The position numbers were made by a program, and so were the translations under genes. The notes below the pieces were generated by a model. That model saw nothing but the letters and a program-made list of their open reading frames with translations, was not told the DNA's origin and did not search any database. From Bacteroidales bacterium (GTDB lineage: Bacteria > Bacteroidota > Bacteroidia > Bacteroidales > Bacteroidaceae), in the NCBI GenBank assembly GCA_015060885.1, contig SUXO01000004.1, positions 1 through 64,000 of the forward strand: a DNA stretch of 64,000 nt, given 5' to 3'. Positions 42,787 through 51,025 of this stretch are shown here, one piece after another. Position 1 is the first letter of the stretch. Every line of letters begins with the position of its first letter.

Positions 42787-44091
42787 ATGAAAACAGTTAT
42801 AGAGCCGTCGGTTATCGATGGCATAATGAAGGATTTGGAGATTACCGATATAAAGACCGCCTCAATACGTCAGGTGGGGGCGATAGTGCGTGCAGCCGAG
42901 GCTGCCACAGGAACCGAATTCATACACTTTGAAATGGGCGTTCCCGGCCTTCCCCCCTCGGCAGTGGGTGTGAAAGCCGAGTGCGAGGCCCTGCAAAGGG
43001 GTGTTGCTTCGGTCTATCCCATAATTGACGGTATTCCCGAAGTCAAGGAACAGGCATCGCGTTTCTTGAAGGCATTTGTCGACACCGATATAAAGCCGTC
43101 GGGCTGCATTCCCACAGTGGGCTCAATGCAGGCCTCTTTTGCATCGCTTATGCTTGCTTCGCAGTTGAGCTCCGAAAAGGATACGGTGCTCTACATCGAC
43201 CCCGGTTTCCCCGTGCAGAAGATGCAGGCCAATGTGATTGGTGTGAAATTTGCATCGTTCGACATTGCCGACTATCGTGGCGCGAAGCTCGAAGAGAAAC
43301 TCGAAAGCTACTTTGCCCAGGGCAATATATGCGCTGTTCTCTATTCGAGCCCCAACAATCCCACCTGGATGTGCCTTAACGATACGGAACTCGAAATAAT
43401 AGGCCGCCTTGCCACAAAGTATGATGTTGTGGTAATTGAAGACCTTGCATATATGACAATGGATTTCCGTCGCGATATGAGCAAGCCTTACGAGCCACCC
43501 TTCCAGTTGAGCGTGTCGAAATACACCGACAATTATGTGATGCTTATGAGTGCTTCCAAGATATTCAGCTATGCCGGGCAGCGCATCGCAATGGCTTGCA
43601 TCTCCGACAAATTGTACGAACGTCAATACGACCGTCTCAAAGAGCGTTACGGCATTCCCCGTTTCGGCGCGGCCTTCGCCTATGTATTCCTTTATACATT
43701 CTCTTCGGGTGTGTCGCACTCGGCACAGTATGCGATGGCAGCAATGTTGAAGGCAGCCTGCGATGGCGAATATAACTTTGTGGGCGACGTAAAGGAATAT
43801 GCCGACCGCACAAAGCGTCTTAAAGATATACTTGAACGCACAGGCTTCAATGTTGTCTACGACAAGGACGACGATGAGCCCGTGAGCGACGGTTTCTTCT
43901 TTACAATGGGATATAAGGATATGGACGGAGCCACTCTGTTGCAGGAACTCCTTTATTACGGAGTGAGCGGAATAGACCTCTCTACAACAGGCAGCAAACG
44001 CCAGGGAATACGTGCCTGCTCGTCGAACATAAAACCGCACCACTATGCAATACTCGAAGAACGCCTGAAACTTTTTAACGAGAACCACTAA
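42787..44091 (+). CDS. PLP-dependent aminotransferase (class I/II)
   Basis: A 434-residue fold type I aminotransferase. The PLP lysine is K258 in LMSASKIFSYAGQR, and SSPNNPTWMC and EDLAYMTMDFRR are cofactor-contact regions. It sits immediately before phenylacetate-CoA ligase (17 bases), so it probably supplies or uses an aryl or branched 2-oxo acid. The GVPGLPPSAVGV start is typical of the Bacteroidetes subfamily. Which amino acid it uses cannot be read from sequence. Confidence 0.88.
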   Translation: MKTVIEPSVIDGIMKDLEITDIKTASIRQVGAIVRAAEAATGTEFIHFEMGVPGLPPSAVGVKAECEALQRGVASVYPIIDGIPEVKEQASRFLKAFVDTDIKPSGCIPTVGSMQASFASLMLASQLSSEKDTVLYIDPGFPVQKMQANVIGVKFASFDIADYRGAKLEEKLESYFAQGNICAVLYSSPNNPTWMCLNDTELEIIGRLATKYDVVVIEDLAYMTMDFRRDMSKPYEPPFQLSVSKYTDNYVMLMSASKIFSYAGQRIAMACISDKLYERQYDRLKERYGIPRFGAAFAYVFLYTFSSGVSHSAQYAMAAMLKAACDGEYNFVGDVKEYADRTKRLKDILERTGFNVVYDKDDDEPVSDGFFFTMGYKDMDGATLLQELLYYGVSGIDLSTTGSKRQGIRACSSNIKPHHYAILEERLKLFNENH

Positions 44092-44108
44092 TAATACACA
44101 ATACAGTT

Positions 44109-45413
44109 ATGGACAGCAAATATTTTGAACCGCAAATAGAAACCATGCCGCGTGCCGAGCTTGAAAAATTGCAGCTCGAACGCCTTAAAAAGACAATAGA
44201 ACAGGCTGTAAACTCACCTTTCTATAAAAAACTCTATTCGGAACTCGGCATAACAGCCGACACTGTGAAGAGCCTTGACGATATACGCAAGCTCCCCTTT
44301 ACCACAAAGCAGGATATGCGCGACAACTATCCCTTCGGTTTCCTTGCCTGTGACCAAAAAGAGGTGACACGTCTTCACTCGTCAAGCGGAACAACCGGTA
44401 ACCCCACCGTTATTTGCCACACAAAGAACGACCTTGACACTTGGGCCAACCGTGTAGCCCGCAGTTTCTATATGGTGGGATTGCGTAACAGCGATGTAAT
44501 CCAGAACTCGTCGGGTTACGGAATGTTCACCGGCGGCCTGGGTATGCAGGCCGGTATCGAGCGTCTGGGTGCTTTGTCAATTCCCGCCGCTGCCGGCAAC
44601 AGCCTTCGACAGATAAAGTTCATAATGGACTTCGGCACAACTGCCATCCACGCAATACCCAGCTATGCGCTCCGCCTTGCCGATGTGTTCGAAGAGGTCG
44701 GTATCGACCCCAAGACACAGACACACCTCACCACATTCCTCATTGGTGCCGAGCCTCACACCGAAGAGACACGCCGCAAAATTGAGGAGCGTTTCGGCGT
44801 GAAGGCCTACAACAGCTTCGGTATGACCGAAATGAGCGGTCCCGGTGTAGCTTTTGAGTGCCAGGAGCAGAACGGTATGCACATATGGGAGGATTCATAT
44901 CTTGTGGAGATTGTCGACCCCGATACATTGGAGCCTGTTCCCGACGGCGAAGTGGGTGAACTTGTGCTTACCACACTCGACCGCGAGGCTATGCCTCTTA
45001 TACGTTACCGCACGCGCGACCTCACCCGTTTCCTTGTCGATGAGTGTCCCTGTGGCCGCACACACCGCCGCCTCGACCGTATGAAAGGCCGTAGCGACGA
45101 TATGTTCATTGTGAAAGGAGTTAACATCTTCCCTATGCAGATAGAGAAAATCCTTATGCAGTTCCCCGAACTCGGCACAAACTACCTTATTACAATAGAG
45201 CCCATCGACAACAACGATGTAATCTTTGTCGATGTAGAGCTCAACAGCCTCACAACCGACGACTACACAGCATTGCAGAATTTGAGCAAGGAGATTACCC
45301 GTCGCATAAAGGATGAAATACTCGTGACACCCAAAGTGCGTCTTCTCTCAAAGGGTGCGTTGCCCCAGTCCGAAGGAAAAGCTGTGCGAGTGAAAGATTT
45401 ACGTAAGAAATAA
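44109..45413 (+). CDS. paaK: Phenylacetate-CoA ligase
   Basis: A 434-residue adenylate-forming enzyme that activates an aryl acid such as phenylacetate with CoA and ATP. The AMP motif is RLHSSSGTTGNPTV (about 96-109), then SFGMTEMSGPG, MPLIRYRTRDLTRF and the C-terminal KGRSDDMFIVKGVNIFP hinge. In Bacteroidetes this enzyme is often next to an indolepyruvate ferredoxin oxidoreductase; here an aminotransferase is in front and an ACT protein behind. The real acid may be phenylacetate, indoleacetate or another. Confidence 0.92.
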   Translation: MDSKYFEPQIETMPRAELEKLQLERLKKTIEQAVNSPFYKKLYSELGITADTVKSLDDIRKLPFTTKQDMRDNYPFGFLACDQKEVTRLHSSSGTTGNPTVICHTKNDLDTWANRVARSFYMVGLRNSDVIQNSSGYGMFTGGLGMQAGIERLGALSIPAAAGNSLRQIKFIMDFGTTAIHAIPSYALRLADVFEEVGIDPKTQTHLTTFLIGAEPHTEETRRKIEERFGVKAYNSFGMTEMSGPGVAFECQEQNGMHIWEDSYLVEIVDPDTLEPVPDGEVGELVLTTLDREAMPLIRYRTRDLTRFLVDECPCGRTHRRLDRMKGRSDDMFIVKGVNIFPMQIEKILMQFPELGTNYLITIEPIDNNDVIFVDVELNSLTTDDYTALQNLSKEITRRIKDEILVTPKVRLLSKGALPQSEGKAVRVKDLRKK

Positions 45414-45439
45414 CACCGGCAATTATAATTTATTAAACT

Positions 45440-45883
45440 ATGAGTACTGTAAAACAATTATCGATATTTTTGGAGAACAAGTCGGGCCGTCTGTACGAGA
45501 TTATGGAAATCCTTGCAAAGGCCAATGTAGGCATTATTGCCGCCACCGTGTCCGATACAGCCGAGTTCGGTATTCTCCGTCTCATTACATCGAACAACGA
45601 AAAGGCACACAAGGTGCTCGAAGAGAACAATGTACCCTCAAACATTTCCGAGGTGGTAATCTTCTCTTGCGGCAGCGAAGTGGGCGGTTTCTACGAGAAA
45701 ATAAAGAAGATGTCGCAGTCGAACATAAGCATCGAGTATATGTACTGTTTCTCGTTCGGCGAGGACTCTTATGTGATAATAAAGGTTCCCAATACATTGA
45801 AGGCCATAGATGCAATGCGTCGCAATGGCATTGTGGCTTGCACAATGGAGGACTTGCTTGACAAAATGGTTAAATTCGATTGA
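45440..45883 (+). CDS. Tandem ACT-domain amino acid-binding protein
   Basis: A 147-residue protein made of two ACT domains (about 1-68 and 72-147). MSTVKQLSIFLENKSGRLYEIMEILAKANV starts the first, and ISIEYMYCFSFGEDSYVIIKV lies in the second. ACT domains bind amino acids, so this is a likely sensor for the aromatic route of its neighbours. It follows paaK by 26 bases, a common pair in this phylum. The downstream membrane protein gene overlaps its stop by one base (TGATG). Confidence 0.9.
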   Translation: MSTVKQLSIFLENKSGRLYEIMEILAKANVGIIAATVSDTAEFGILRLITSNNEKAHKVLEENNVPSNISEVVIFSCGSEVGGFYEKIKKMSQSNISIEYMYCFSFGEDSYVIIKVPNTLKAIDAMRRNGIVACTMEDLLDKMVKFD

Positions 45884-46587
45884 TGCTTATGAAAAAGTGT
45901 GATTTAATATTTTGGGCAGTTGTAATAATCTTGCTCTTGCCTTTCTTTGTCAGTGATGCCGTGTACGAAGCATACAAGAACTTCAATGGCGCACACCCTT
46001 ACCTGATGGCATTCATTAAGTTTATGGTTCTCTCGTCAATAGGCGAGATGCTGGGCTTGCGCATAAAACAAGGTGTATACACATATAAAGGTTACGGTAT
46101 TTTGTCGCGTGCTGTTGTATGGGGCGTTCTTGGCGTTATGATAGCCGTTGCAATGAAGATTTTCTCGAACGGAGTTCCTGTAATGCTCGAAAGCTGGGGA
46201 CTCGAAGGAATGGTCGCCGCTATGGGTGGCGGTTTCAGTCTTGCGAAGTTTGTCGATGCTTTCTGCATATCGACAGCAATGAACACATTCTTTGCACCAA
46301 TGTTTATGACCTTGCACAAGGTTACCGACACGCACATTCTTAATTGCGGCGGTAAAATCTCATCACTTGTAACACCCATAAAGTTCGGCGAAATTCTCGC
46401 ATCACTCAATTGGAGAGTGCAATGGAGTTTTGTGTTCAAGCGTACATTGCCCCTCTTCTGGATACCGGCACACACCATTACATTCCTGTTGCCGGCAGCC
46501 TACCAGGTACTCTTTGCCGCATCGTTGAGCATTGTGCTTGGTGTGTTGCTTTCTGTTGCCGCAGTAATGTCGAACGAAAAAAAATAA
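45883..46587 (+). CDS. Membrane protein, possibly Mpv17/PMP22-like
   Basis: A 234-residue inner membrane protein with five to six hydrophobic segments. The C-terminal WRVQWSFVFKRTLPLFWIP followed by HTITFLLPA is like the Mpv17/PMP22 signature (W..P..Q..NF..VP), so it may be a bacterial member. Function is unknown. I start it at the ATG 45883, which overlaps the ACT gene stop as TGATG; a TTG at 45880 and the ATG at 45889 are alternatives. It may share the transcript with the aminotransferase-paaK-ACT genes. Confidence 0.65.
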   Translation: MLMKKCDLIFWAVVIILLLPFFVSDAVYEAYKNFNGAHPYLMAFIKFMVLSSIGEMLGLRIKQGVYTYKGYGILSRAVVWGVLGVMIAVAMKIFSNGVPVMLESWGLEGMVAAMGGGFSLAKFVDAFCISTAMNTFFAPMFMTLHKVTDTHILNCGGKISSLVTPIKFGEILASLNWRVQWSFVFKRTLPLFWIPAHTITFLLPAAYQVLFAASLSIVLGVLLSVAAVMSNEKK

Positions 46588-46596
46588 GAAAGAAAA

Positions 46597-48228
46597 ATGA
46601 AAAAGATTTTATTGTCACTTATTTGTTTGCTTTCCGTTTCTTTGTTTGCAAATGAAATATCGCTCATTCCACAGCCTGCTAATGTGAGCGTAAAGGAAGG
46701 GAACTTTGTGTTTCTGAAAAAAATGCGTGTATATGTCCCTTCGTACGAAGGAGATAGCGTGCAGATGGTTTTTAAGAACTTCTCGAAAGATTTCAAGAAA
46801 TCAACAGGTGTCTCATTAAAGAAAACAAAAAAAGAGACATCGGCACAAATTGTTTTTAAACTTGACGGAACACTTGCGGCAGAGGGCTATCGTTTAAGTG
46901 TAACCACCGATAAAATAACCATAATAGCAGCAAAGCCTGCCGGTTTCTTCTATGCATTACAGACACTTAAACAGCTGTTGCCCCGTTGCGTTATGGCCGG
47001 CGTTCCCTGTGATACAGAAGATACCTGGGAAGTGCCCTGCGTGGAAATTGACGACGAACCCCGCTTTGCATGGCGTGGCTTTATGCTCGACGAAGGCCGT
47101 CACTTCTATGGTAAGGAAGAGATAAAAAAGATTATCGACGTTATGGCCGCCTATAAAATGAACCGTTTCCATTGGCATCTTACCGAGGACCAGGGGTGGC
47201 GCATTGAGATAAAGAAATATCCCAAGCTCACCGAAGTTGGCGCTTGGCGTAATAGCAAAGTATTAGGTTGGGGCGAAGTGAAACCCGACGGCATTCATTA
47301 CGGCGGCTTCTACACAAAGAAAGATGCGCAGGAGGTGGTAGCATATGCCAAAGAGCGTTTTATTGAGATTGTGCCCGAAGTGGATATTCCCGGACATTCA
47401 CAAGCCGCAGTGGCATCGTACCCCGAATTCCTCTCTTGCGATCCTGAAAACAAACACGAAGTGTGGTTGTGGCAGGGTGTGTCGAACGATGTCATAAACG
47501 TTGCCAATCCGCTTGCCGTGCAGTTTGCCAAGGATGTAATAGATGAACTTACCGACATTTTCCCCTTTGGCTACATACACCTGGGCGGTGACGAGTGTCC
47601 CACACATAAATGGGAACGCAACAGCGAGTGTCAGGCATTGCTCAAAGAGATAGGCAGTGAAAACTACCGCGACCTGCAAATAAACTTCTACAAGCAGTTG
47701 AAGGATTATGTGGCAACAAAACCCGCCGCAGAACAGCGTAAACTGATATTCTGGAACGAGGTGCTGCACGGCAATACTGCTCCTCTTGGCAACGACATAA
47801 CCATTATGGCGTGGATTGGTGCCGACGGCGCTGCAAAGGATGCTGCCACACGCGGTATGAACACAATCCTTTCGCCCCAGATACCTTATTACATCAACCG
47901 ACGCCAATCGAAATTGGAGAGCGAGCCCCGTTCACAAGGTTATGGCGACGAAACCGTTGAGCGTGTCTATGACTACAAACCTATGAACAACATTCCGGCC
48001 GAGTTGCAGGGCAAGTATCTTGGCGTTCAGGCCAACTTCTGGACCGAGTGGGTTGAAGAGGCCGACGTGGTGCAGTACCTAACCTTCCCGCGCCTTGCGG
48101 CTGTTGCCGAAGCAGGTTGGACACCGCAGGAGAAACGCAGTTACAGCTCATTTGTCGACCGCTTGCAGGCCGAGGCCGAATACTATCGTCTGCGTGGCGT
48201 AAATTACGGAAAACACGTATTCAAATAG
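46597..48228 (+). CDS. Beta-N-acetylhexosaminidase (GH20)
   Basis: A 543-residue glycoside hydrolase family 20 enzyme. The signal peptide is about 1-18 (MKKILLSLICLLSVSLFA). The N-terminal GH20b domain spans about 20-145 and the catalytic barrel about 150-510. The Asp/Glu pair is D332-E333 in HLGGDECPTHKW, and WRGFMLDEGRHF and RFHWHLTEDQGWRIE are family marks. It cuts terminal GlcNAc or GalNAc from glycans outside the cytoplasm. It follows the membrane protein gene by nine bases and is closed by a hairpin. Confidence 0.94.
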   Translation: MKKILLSLICLLSVSLFANEISLIPQPANVSVKEGNFVFLKKMRVYVPSYEGDSVQMVFKNFSKDFKKSTGVSLKKTKKETSAQIVFKLDGTLAAEGYRLSVTTDKITIIAAKPAGFFYALQTLKQLLPRCVMAGVPCDTEDTWEVPCVEIDDEPRFAWRGFMLDEGRHFYGKEEIKKIIDVMAAYKMNRFHWHLTEDQGWRIEIKKYPKLTEVGAWRNSKVLGWGEVKPDGIHYGGFYTKKDAQEVVAYAKERFIEIVPEVDIPGHSQAAVASYPEFLSCDPENKHEVWLWQGVSNDVINVANPLAVQFAKDVIDELTDIFPFGYIHLGGDECPTHKWERNSECQALLKEIGSENYRDLQINFYKQLKDYVATKPAAEQRKLIFWNEVLHGNTAPLGNDITIMAWIGADGAAKDAATRGMNTILSPQIPYYINRRQSKLESEPRSQGYGDETVERVYDYKPMNNIPAELQGKYLGVQANFWTEWVEEADVVQYLTFPRLAAVAEAGWTPQEKRSYSSFVDRLQAEAEYYRLRGVNYGKHVFK

Positions 48229-48250
48229 TTAAATAATGTAGAATAAGCAT

Positions 48251-48299
48251 ACCAAAATTTAATCGCGGCTTTACAGCCCGGTTAAATTTTGGTTTTTAT
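48251..48299 (+). terminator. Terminator after the hexosaminidase gene
   Basis: A 12-base perfect outer stem ACCAAAATTTAA (48251-48262) with its complement at 48282-48293, a shorter imperfect inner stem, and a T-rich run after it (GGTTTTTATT). Confidence 0.75.
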
Positions 48300-48301
48300 T
48301 A

Positions 48302-48309
48302 TACCTTTG
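48302..48309 (+). promoter_or_regulatory. Possible -7 box of the AsmA-like gene
   Basis: TACCTTTG matches TAnnTTTG, 31 bases before the ATG at 48340. The -33 region is poor. Confidence 0.4.
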
Positions 48310-48339
48310 CAATACATTAAATATTGAGTAAAAAACAAA

Positions 48340-50874
48340 ATGAAGAAAATTGTTAAAATCACGATTGTAGCCATTGCCGTAATCGTTCTTTTGCTGGTGG
48401 CGATACCACTCCTCTTCACCGGCAAAATAGAGGGAATAATAAAGGAAGAGGGGAATAAGATGCTTAATGCCGAGTTTGACTTCGAAAGTCTCGATATAAG
48501 CCTCATACGACGTTTCCCCCAGGTTTCGGTCAGCCTCGAAGAGTTCTATCTGAAAGGGGTAGGGGCTTTTGAGAACGACACGCTTGTGTCGGCCGAGGAG
48601 ATTACCGCAACAATGAATCTTATGTCGCTTTTTGGCGATGGCGGCTATGAAATAAAGAAAATTCTGCTCGACGGGGTAACGCTTAAAGCCATAGTGCTTG
48701 CCGACGGTTCTGTCAACTGGGATGTTATGAAGCCAACCGAGGAGGAAGAGGCTATTCCCGAAGACACAACTTCTGCCACAACCCCCATACGCATATTGTT
48801 GCAGGAGTTTGAGATAGAGAACTTGAACCTTGTCTATGATGACCGTCAAAGCTCTATGTATGCTGCTGTTGCCGGGCTTGATGCTGAAATTTCGGGCGAT
48901 TTCGGCAGTGAAAGAACACTGCTCGACCTTATAGCAGACGCTTCGGCTGTCACATATATGCTCGAAGGTGTGCCTTTCCTCAACAAGGCGCATATAGCAG
49001 CCGATATGAAAATTGATGCCGACCTTGTGAACAATAGATTTGCATTCAGCGAGAACACCTTGCAACTCAATGCCATAAAGGCTGCCATTGACGGTTGGGT
49101 GGCCCTTACCGATGCCGGTATGGATATGGATGTAAAACTGAACAGCAACGAGATAGGCTTCAAAGAGATACTTTCGCTTGTGCCTGCTATCTACACACAG
49201 GATTTCGAAGGCCTCGAAACCGATGGAACAGCCACTCTTACAGCCTATGCAAAAGGTGCACTGGCAGGTGATAGCATTGTGCCCGAATTCAACCTTGCTT
49301 TCGACGTGAAGAATGCGATGTTCCATTATCCCGACCTCCCTGCCGGTGTCGACAATATAAACATTGCGGCCAAAGTGAGCAACCCCGGCGGTTCGCCCGA
49401 TGCAACTGTCGTGAAGATAAATCCCTTCAATTTCGTAATGGCCGGTAACCCGTTCAGCGTTACTGCCAATTTGCTGACACCAATGAGCGACCTTGCTTTC
49501 GATGCCACAGCAAAGGGCCGCCTCGACTTGGGCAAGGTAAAGGATATCTACCCATTGGAGGATATGAGCCTTAACGGCCTTGTCGATGCCGATATCGCCA
49601 TCAACGGCCGTATGTCGCACATCGAAAAAGAGCAGTACGACAAGATCAAGGCTTCGGGTACTGTGGGGCTCAAAGATATGCAGCTCGAAATGGAGGGCAT
49701 TCCCGCGGTTGATATAAAGAAATCGCTGCTCACATTCACACCGCGCTATTTGCAATTGAGTGAAACAGCTGTGAATATTGGCGAAAACGATATCGTGGTC
49801 GATAGCAAATTCGAGAACTACATAGGTTACGCGCTTAAAGGCACCACACTCAAAGGCTCGCTCAATGTAAAGAGCAACCATTTTAACCTCAACGACTTTA
49901 TGACAACCGACAGCACAGCAGTTGCTGCCACTGATGACGCCGTTGTTGCCGACACCGTTGCCACAGGCGTTATCGAAGTGCCTTCCTATATCGATTTTAC
50001 AATGCAGGCTGCATTCAAGAAGGTGCTTTTCGACAATATGGTGTTCGACAACCTGAACGGTACCCTTGTAGTAAGGGATAGCAAAGTCGATATGAAGAAC
50101 CTTTCGCTGAACACAATGGGCGGCGATGTGGTTGTCAACGGTTATTATTACACACCCCAAGAGGTACAACCGCAATTCAATGCCGGTTTCAAGCTGAACA
50201 AAATCGAGTTTGCAAAGGCCTACAACGACCTGAATGTGGTGCGCAAGCTTGCTCCCATATTCAACGGCCTCACAGGCGATTTTTCGGGAAATGTCAATAT
50301 CGACACAAAACTCGACAATACAATGAGCCCCATACTGTCGACACTTACGGGTGCAGGCTCCTTGTCGACAAAGGATTTGAGCCTAAATAATGTAAAGGTA
50401 ATTCAGGTGGTTGCCGACATTGTAAAGAAACCCTCGTTGAAGGATACCAGAGTGAAGGATGTTAACATAGAGTTTACAATAAAGGACGGAAGGGTAAACA
50501 CCAAGCCTTTTGATGTGAAACTGGGCGATTACAAGATGAACCTTTCGGGCAGCACCGGGCTCGACCAGACAATCGATTACAAGGGAGAAATAACCATTCC
50601 TACATCGGCCGGAAAGGTTGCACAGTTGGGTACAGTCGATATGAATATCGGCGGTACATTCACTTCGCCCAAAGTAAGTATCGACATGGCCTCGCTTGCA
50701 AAGAAGGCTGCATCGCAGGCTGCAAGCAAGGCTCTCGACAAGTTGCTCGGCGGCTCTTCTAAAAGTGCCGAGGGAGAGAATGGCGATACCATTGCTACCA
50801 CAACCAATACAAAAGAAGAGGTTGCAAACAAACTTATAAACGGAGCTCTCGACCTCTTCAAGAAAAAGAAATGA
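48340..50874 (+). CDS. AsmA family protein
   Basis: An 844-residue envelope protein with an N-terminal membrane segment (about 5-28) and a very long beta-rich body facing the periplasm. The AsmA signature region is at the start (KIEGIIKEEGNKMLNAEFDFESLDISL split across residues 30-60), and a C-terminal AsmA/DUF3971-like part runs through about 500-780. The end is Ala/Lys-rich and helical. AsmA-like proteins move or organise phospholipids between membranes. It is a single gene with a strong terminator after it. Confidence 0.87.
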   Translation: MKKIVKITIVAIAVIVLLLVAIPLLFTGKIEGIIKEEGNKMLNAEFDFESLDISLIRRFPQVSVSLEEFYLKGVGAFENDTLVSAEEITATMNLMSLFGDGGYEIKKILLDGVTLKAIVLADGSVNWDVMKPTEEEEAIPEDTTSATTPIRILLQEFEIENLNLVYDDRQSSMYAAVAGLDAEISGDFGSERTLLDLIADASAVTYMLEGVPFLNKAHIAADMKIDADLVNNRFAFSENTLQLNAIKAAIDGWVALTDAGMDMDVKLNSNEIGFKEILSLVPAIYTQDFEGLETDGTATLTAYAKGALAGDSIVPEFNLAFDVKNAMFHYPDLPAGVDNINIAAKVSNPGGSPDATVVKINPFNFVMAGNPFSVTANLLTPMSDLAFDATAKGRLDLGKVKDIYPLEDMSLNGLVDADIAINGRMSHIEKEQYDKIKASGTVGLKDMQLEMEGIPAVDIKKSLLTFTPRYLQLSETAVNIGENDIVVDSKFENYIGYALKGTTLKGSLNVKSNHFNLNDFMTTDSTAVAATDDAVVADTVATGVIEVPSYIDFTMQAAFKKVLFDNMVFDNLNGTLVVRDSKVDMKNLSLNTMGGDVVVNGYYYTPQEVQPQFNAGFKLNKIEFAKAYNDLNVVRKLAPIFNGLTGDFSGNVNIDTKLDNTMSPILSTLTGAGSLSTKDLSLNNVKVIQVVADIVKKPSLKDTRVKDVNIEFTIKDGRVNTKPFDVKLGDYKMNLSGSTGLDQTIDYKGEITIPTSAGKVAQLGTVDMNIGGTFTSPKVSIDMASLAKKAASQAASKALDKLLGGSSKSAEGENGDTIATTTNTKEEVANKLINGALDLFKKKK

Positions 50875-50897
50875 TACAAACGCTTTTTACAGCACCG

Positions 50898-50938
50898 CAA
50901 TTCCTTCTCTTCAAAAAAGAGGAGGAATTGTTTTTTTT
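50898..50938 (+). terminator. Intrinsic terminator of the AsmA-like gene
   Basis: Stem CAATTCCT (50898-50905) pairs with AGGAATTG (50923-50930) and continues inward imperfectly; eight T residues follow. Confidence 0.9.
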
Positions 50939-51025
50939 ATCGCAAGATAGGTTTCTTTTTTGTATATTAGCAACGGCTAACCGCATTTGTACATTTTTCT
51001 TCTTTAAGAGTACTGCTTTTAATAT

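Noticed and set aside
48271..50175. 634-codon minus-strand open frame opposite the AsmA-like gene
   Set aside because: It is a mirror of the true gene; its composition (many His, Cys, Tyr) is typical of an antisense shadow.
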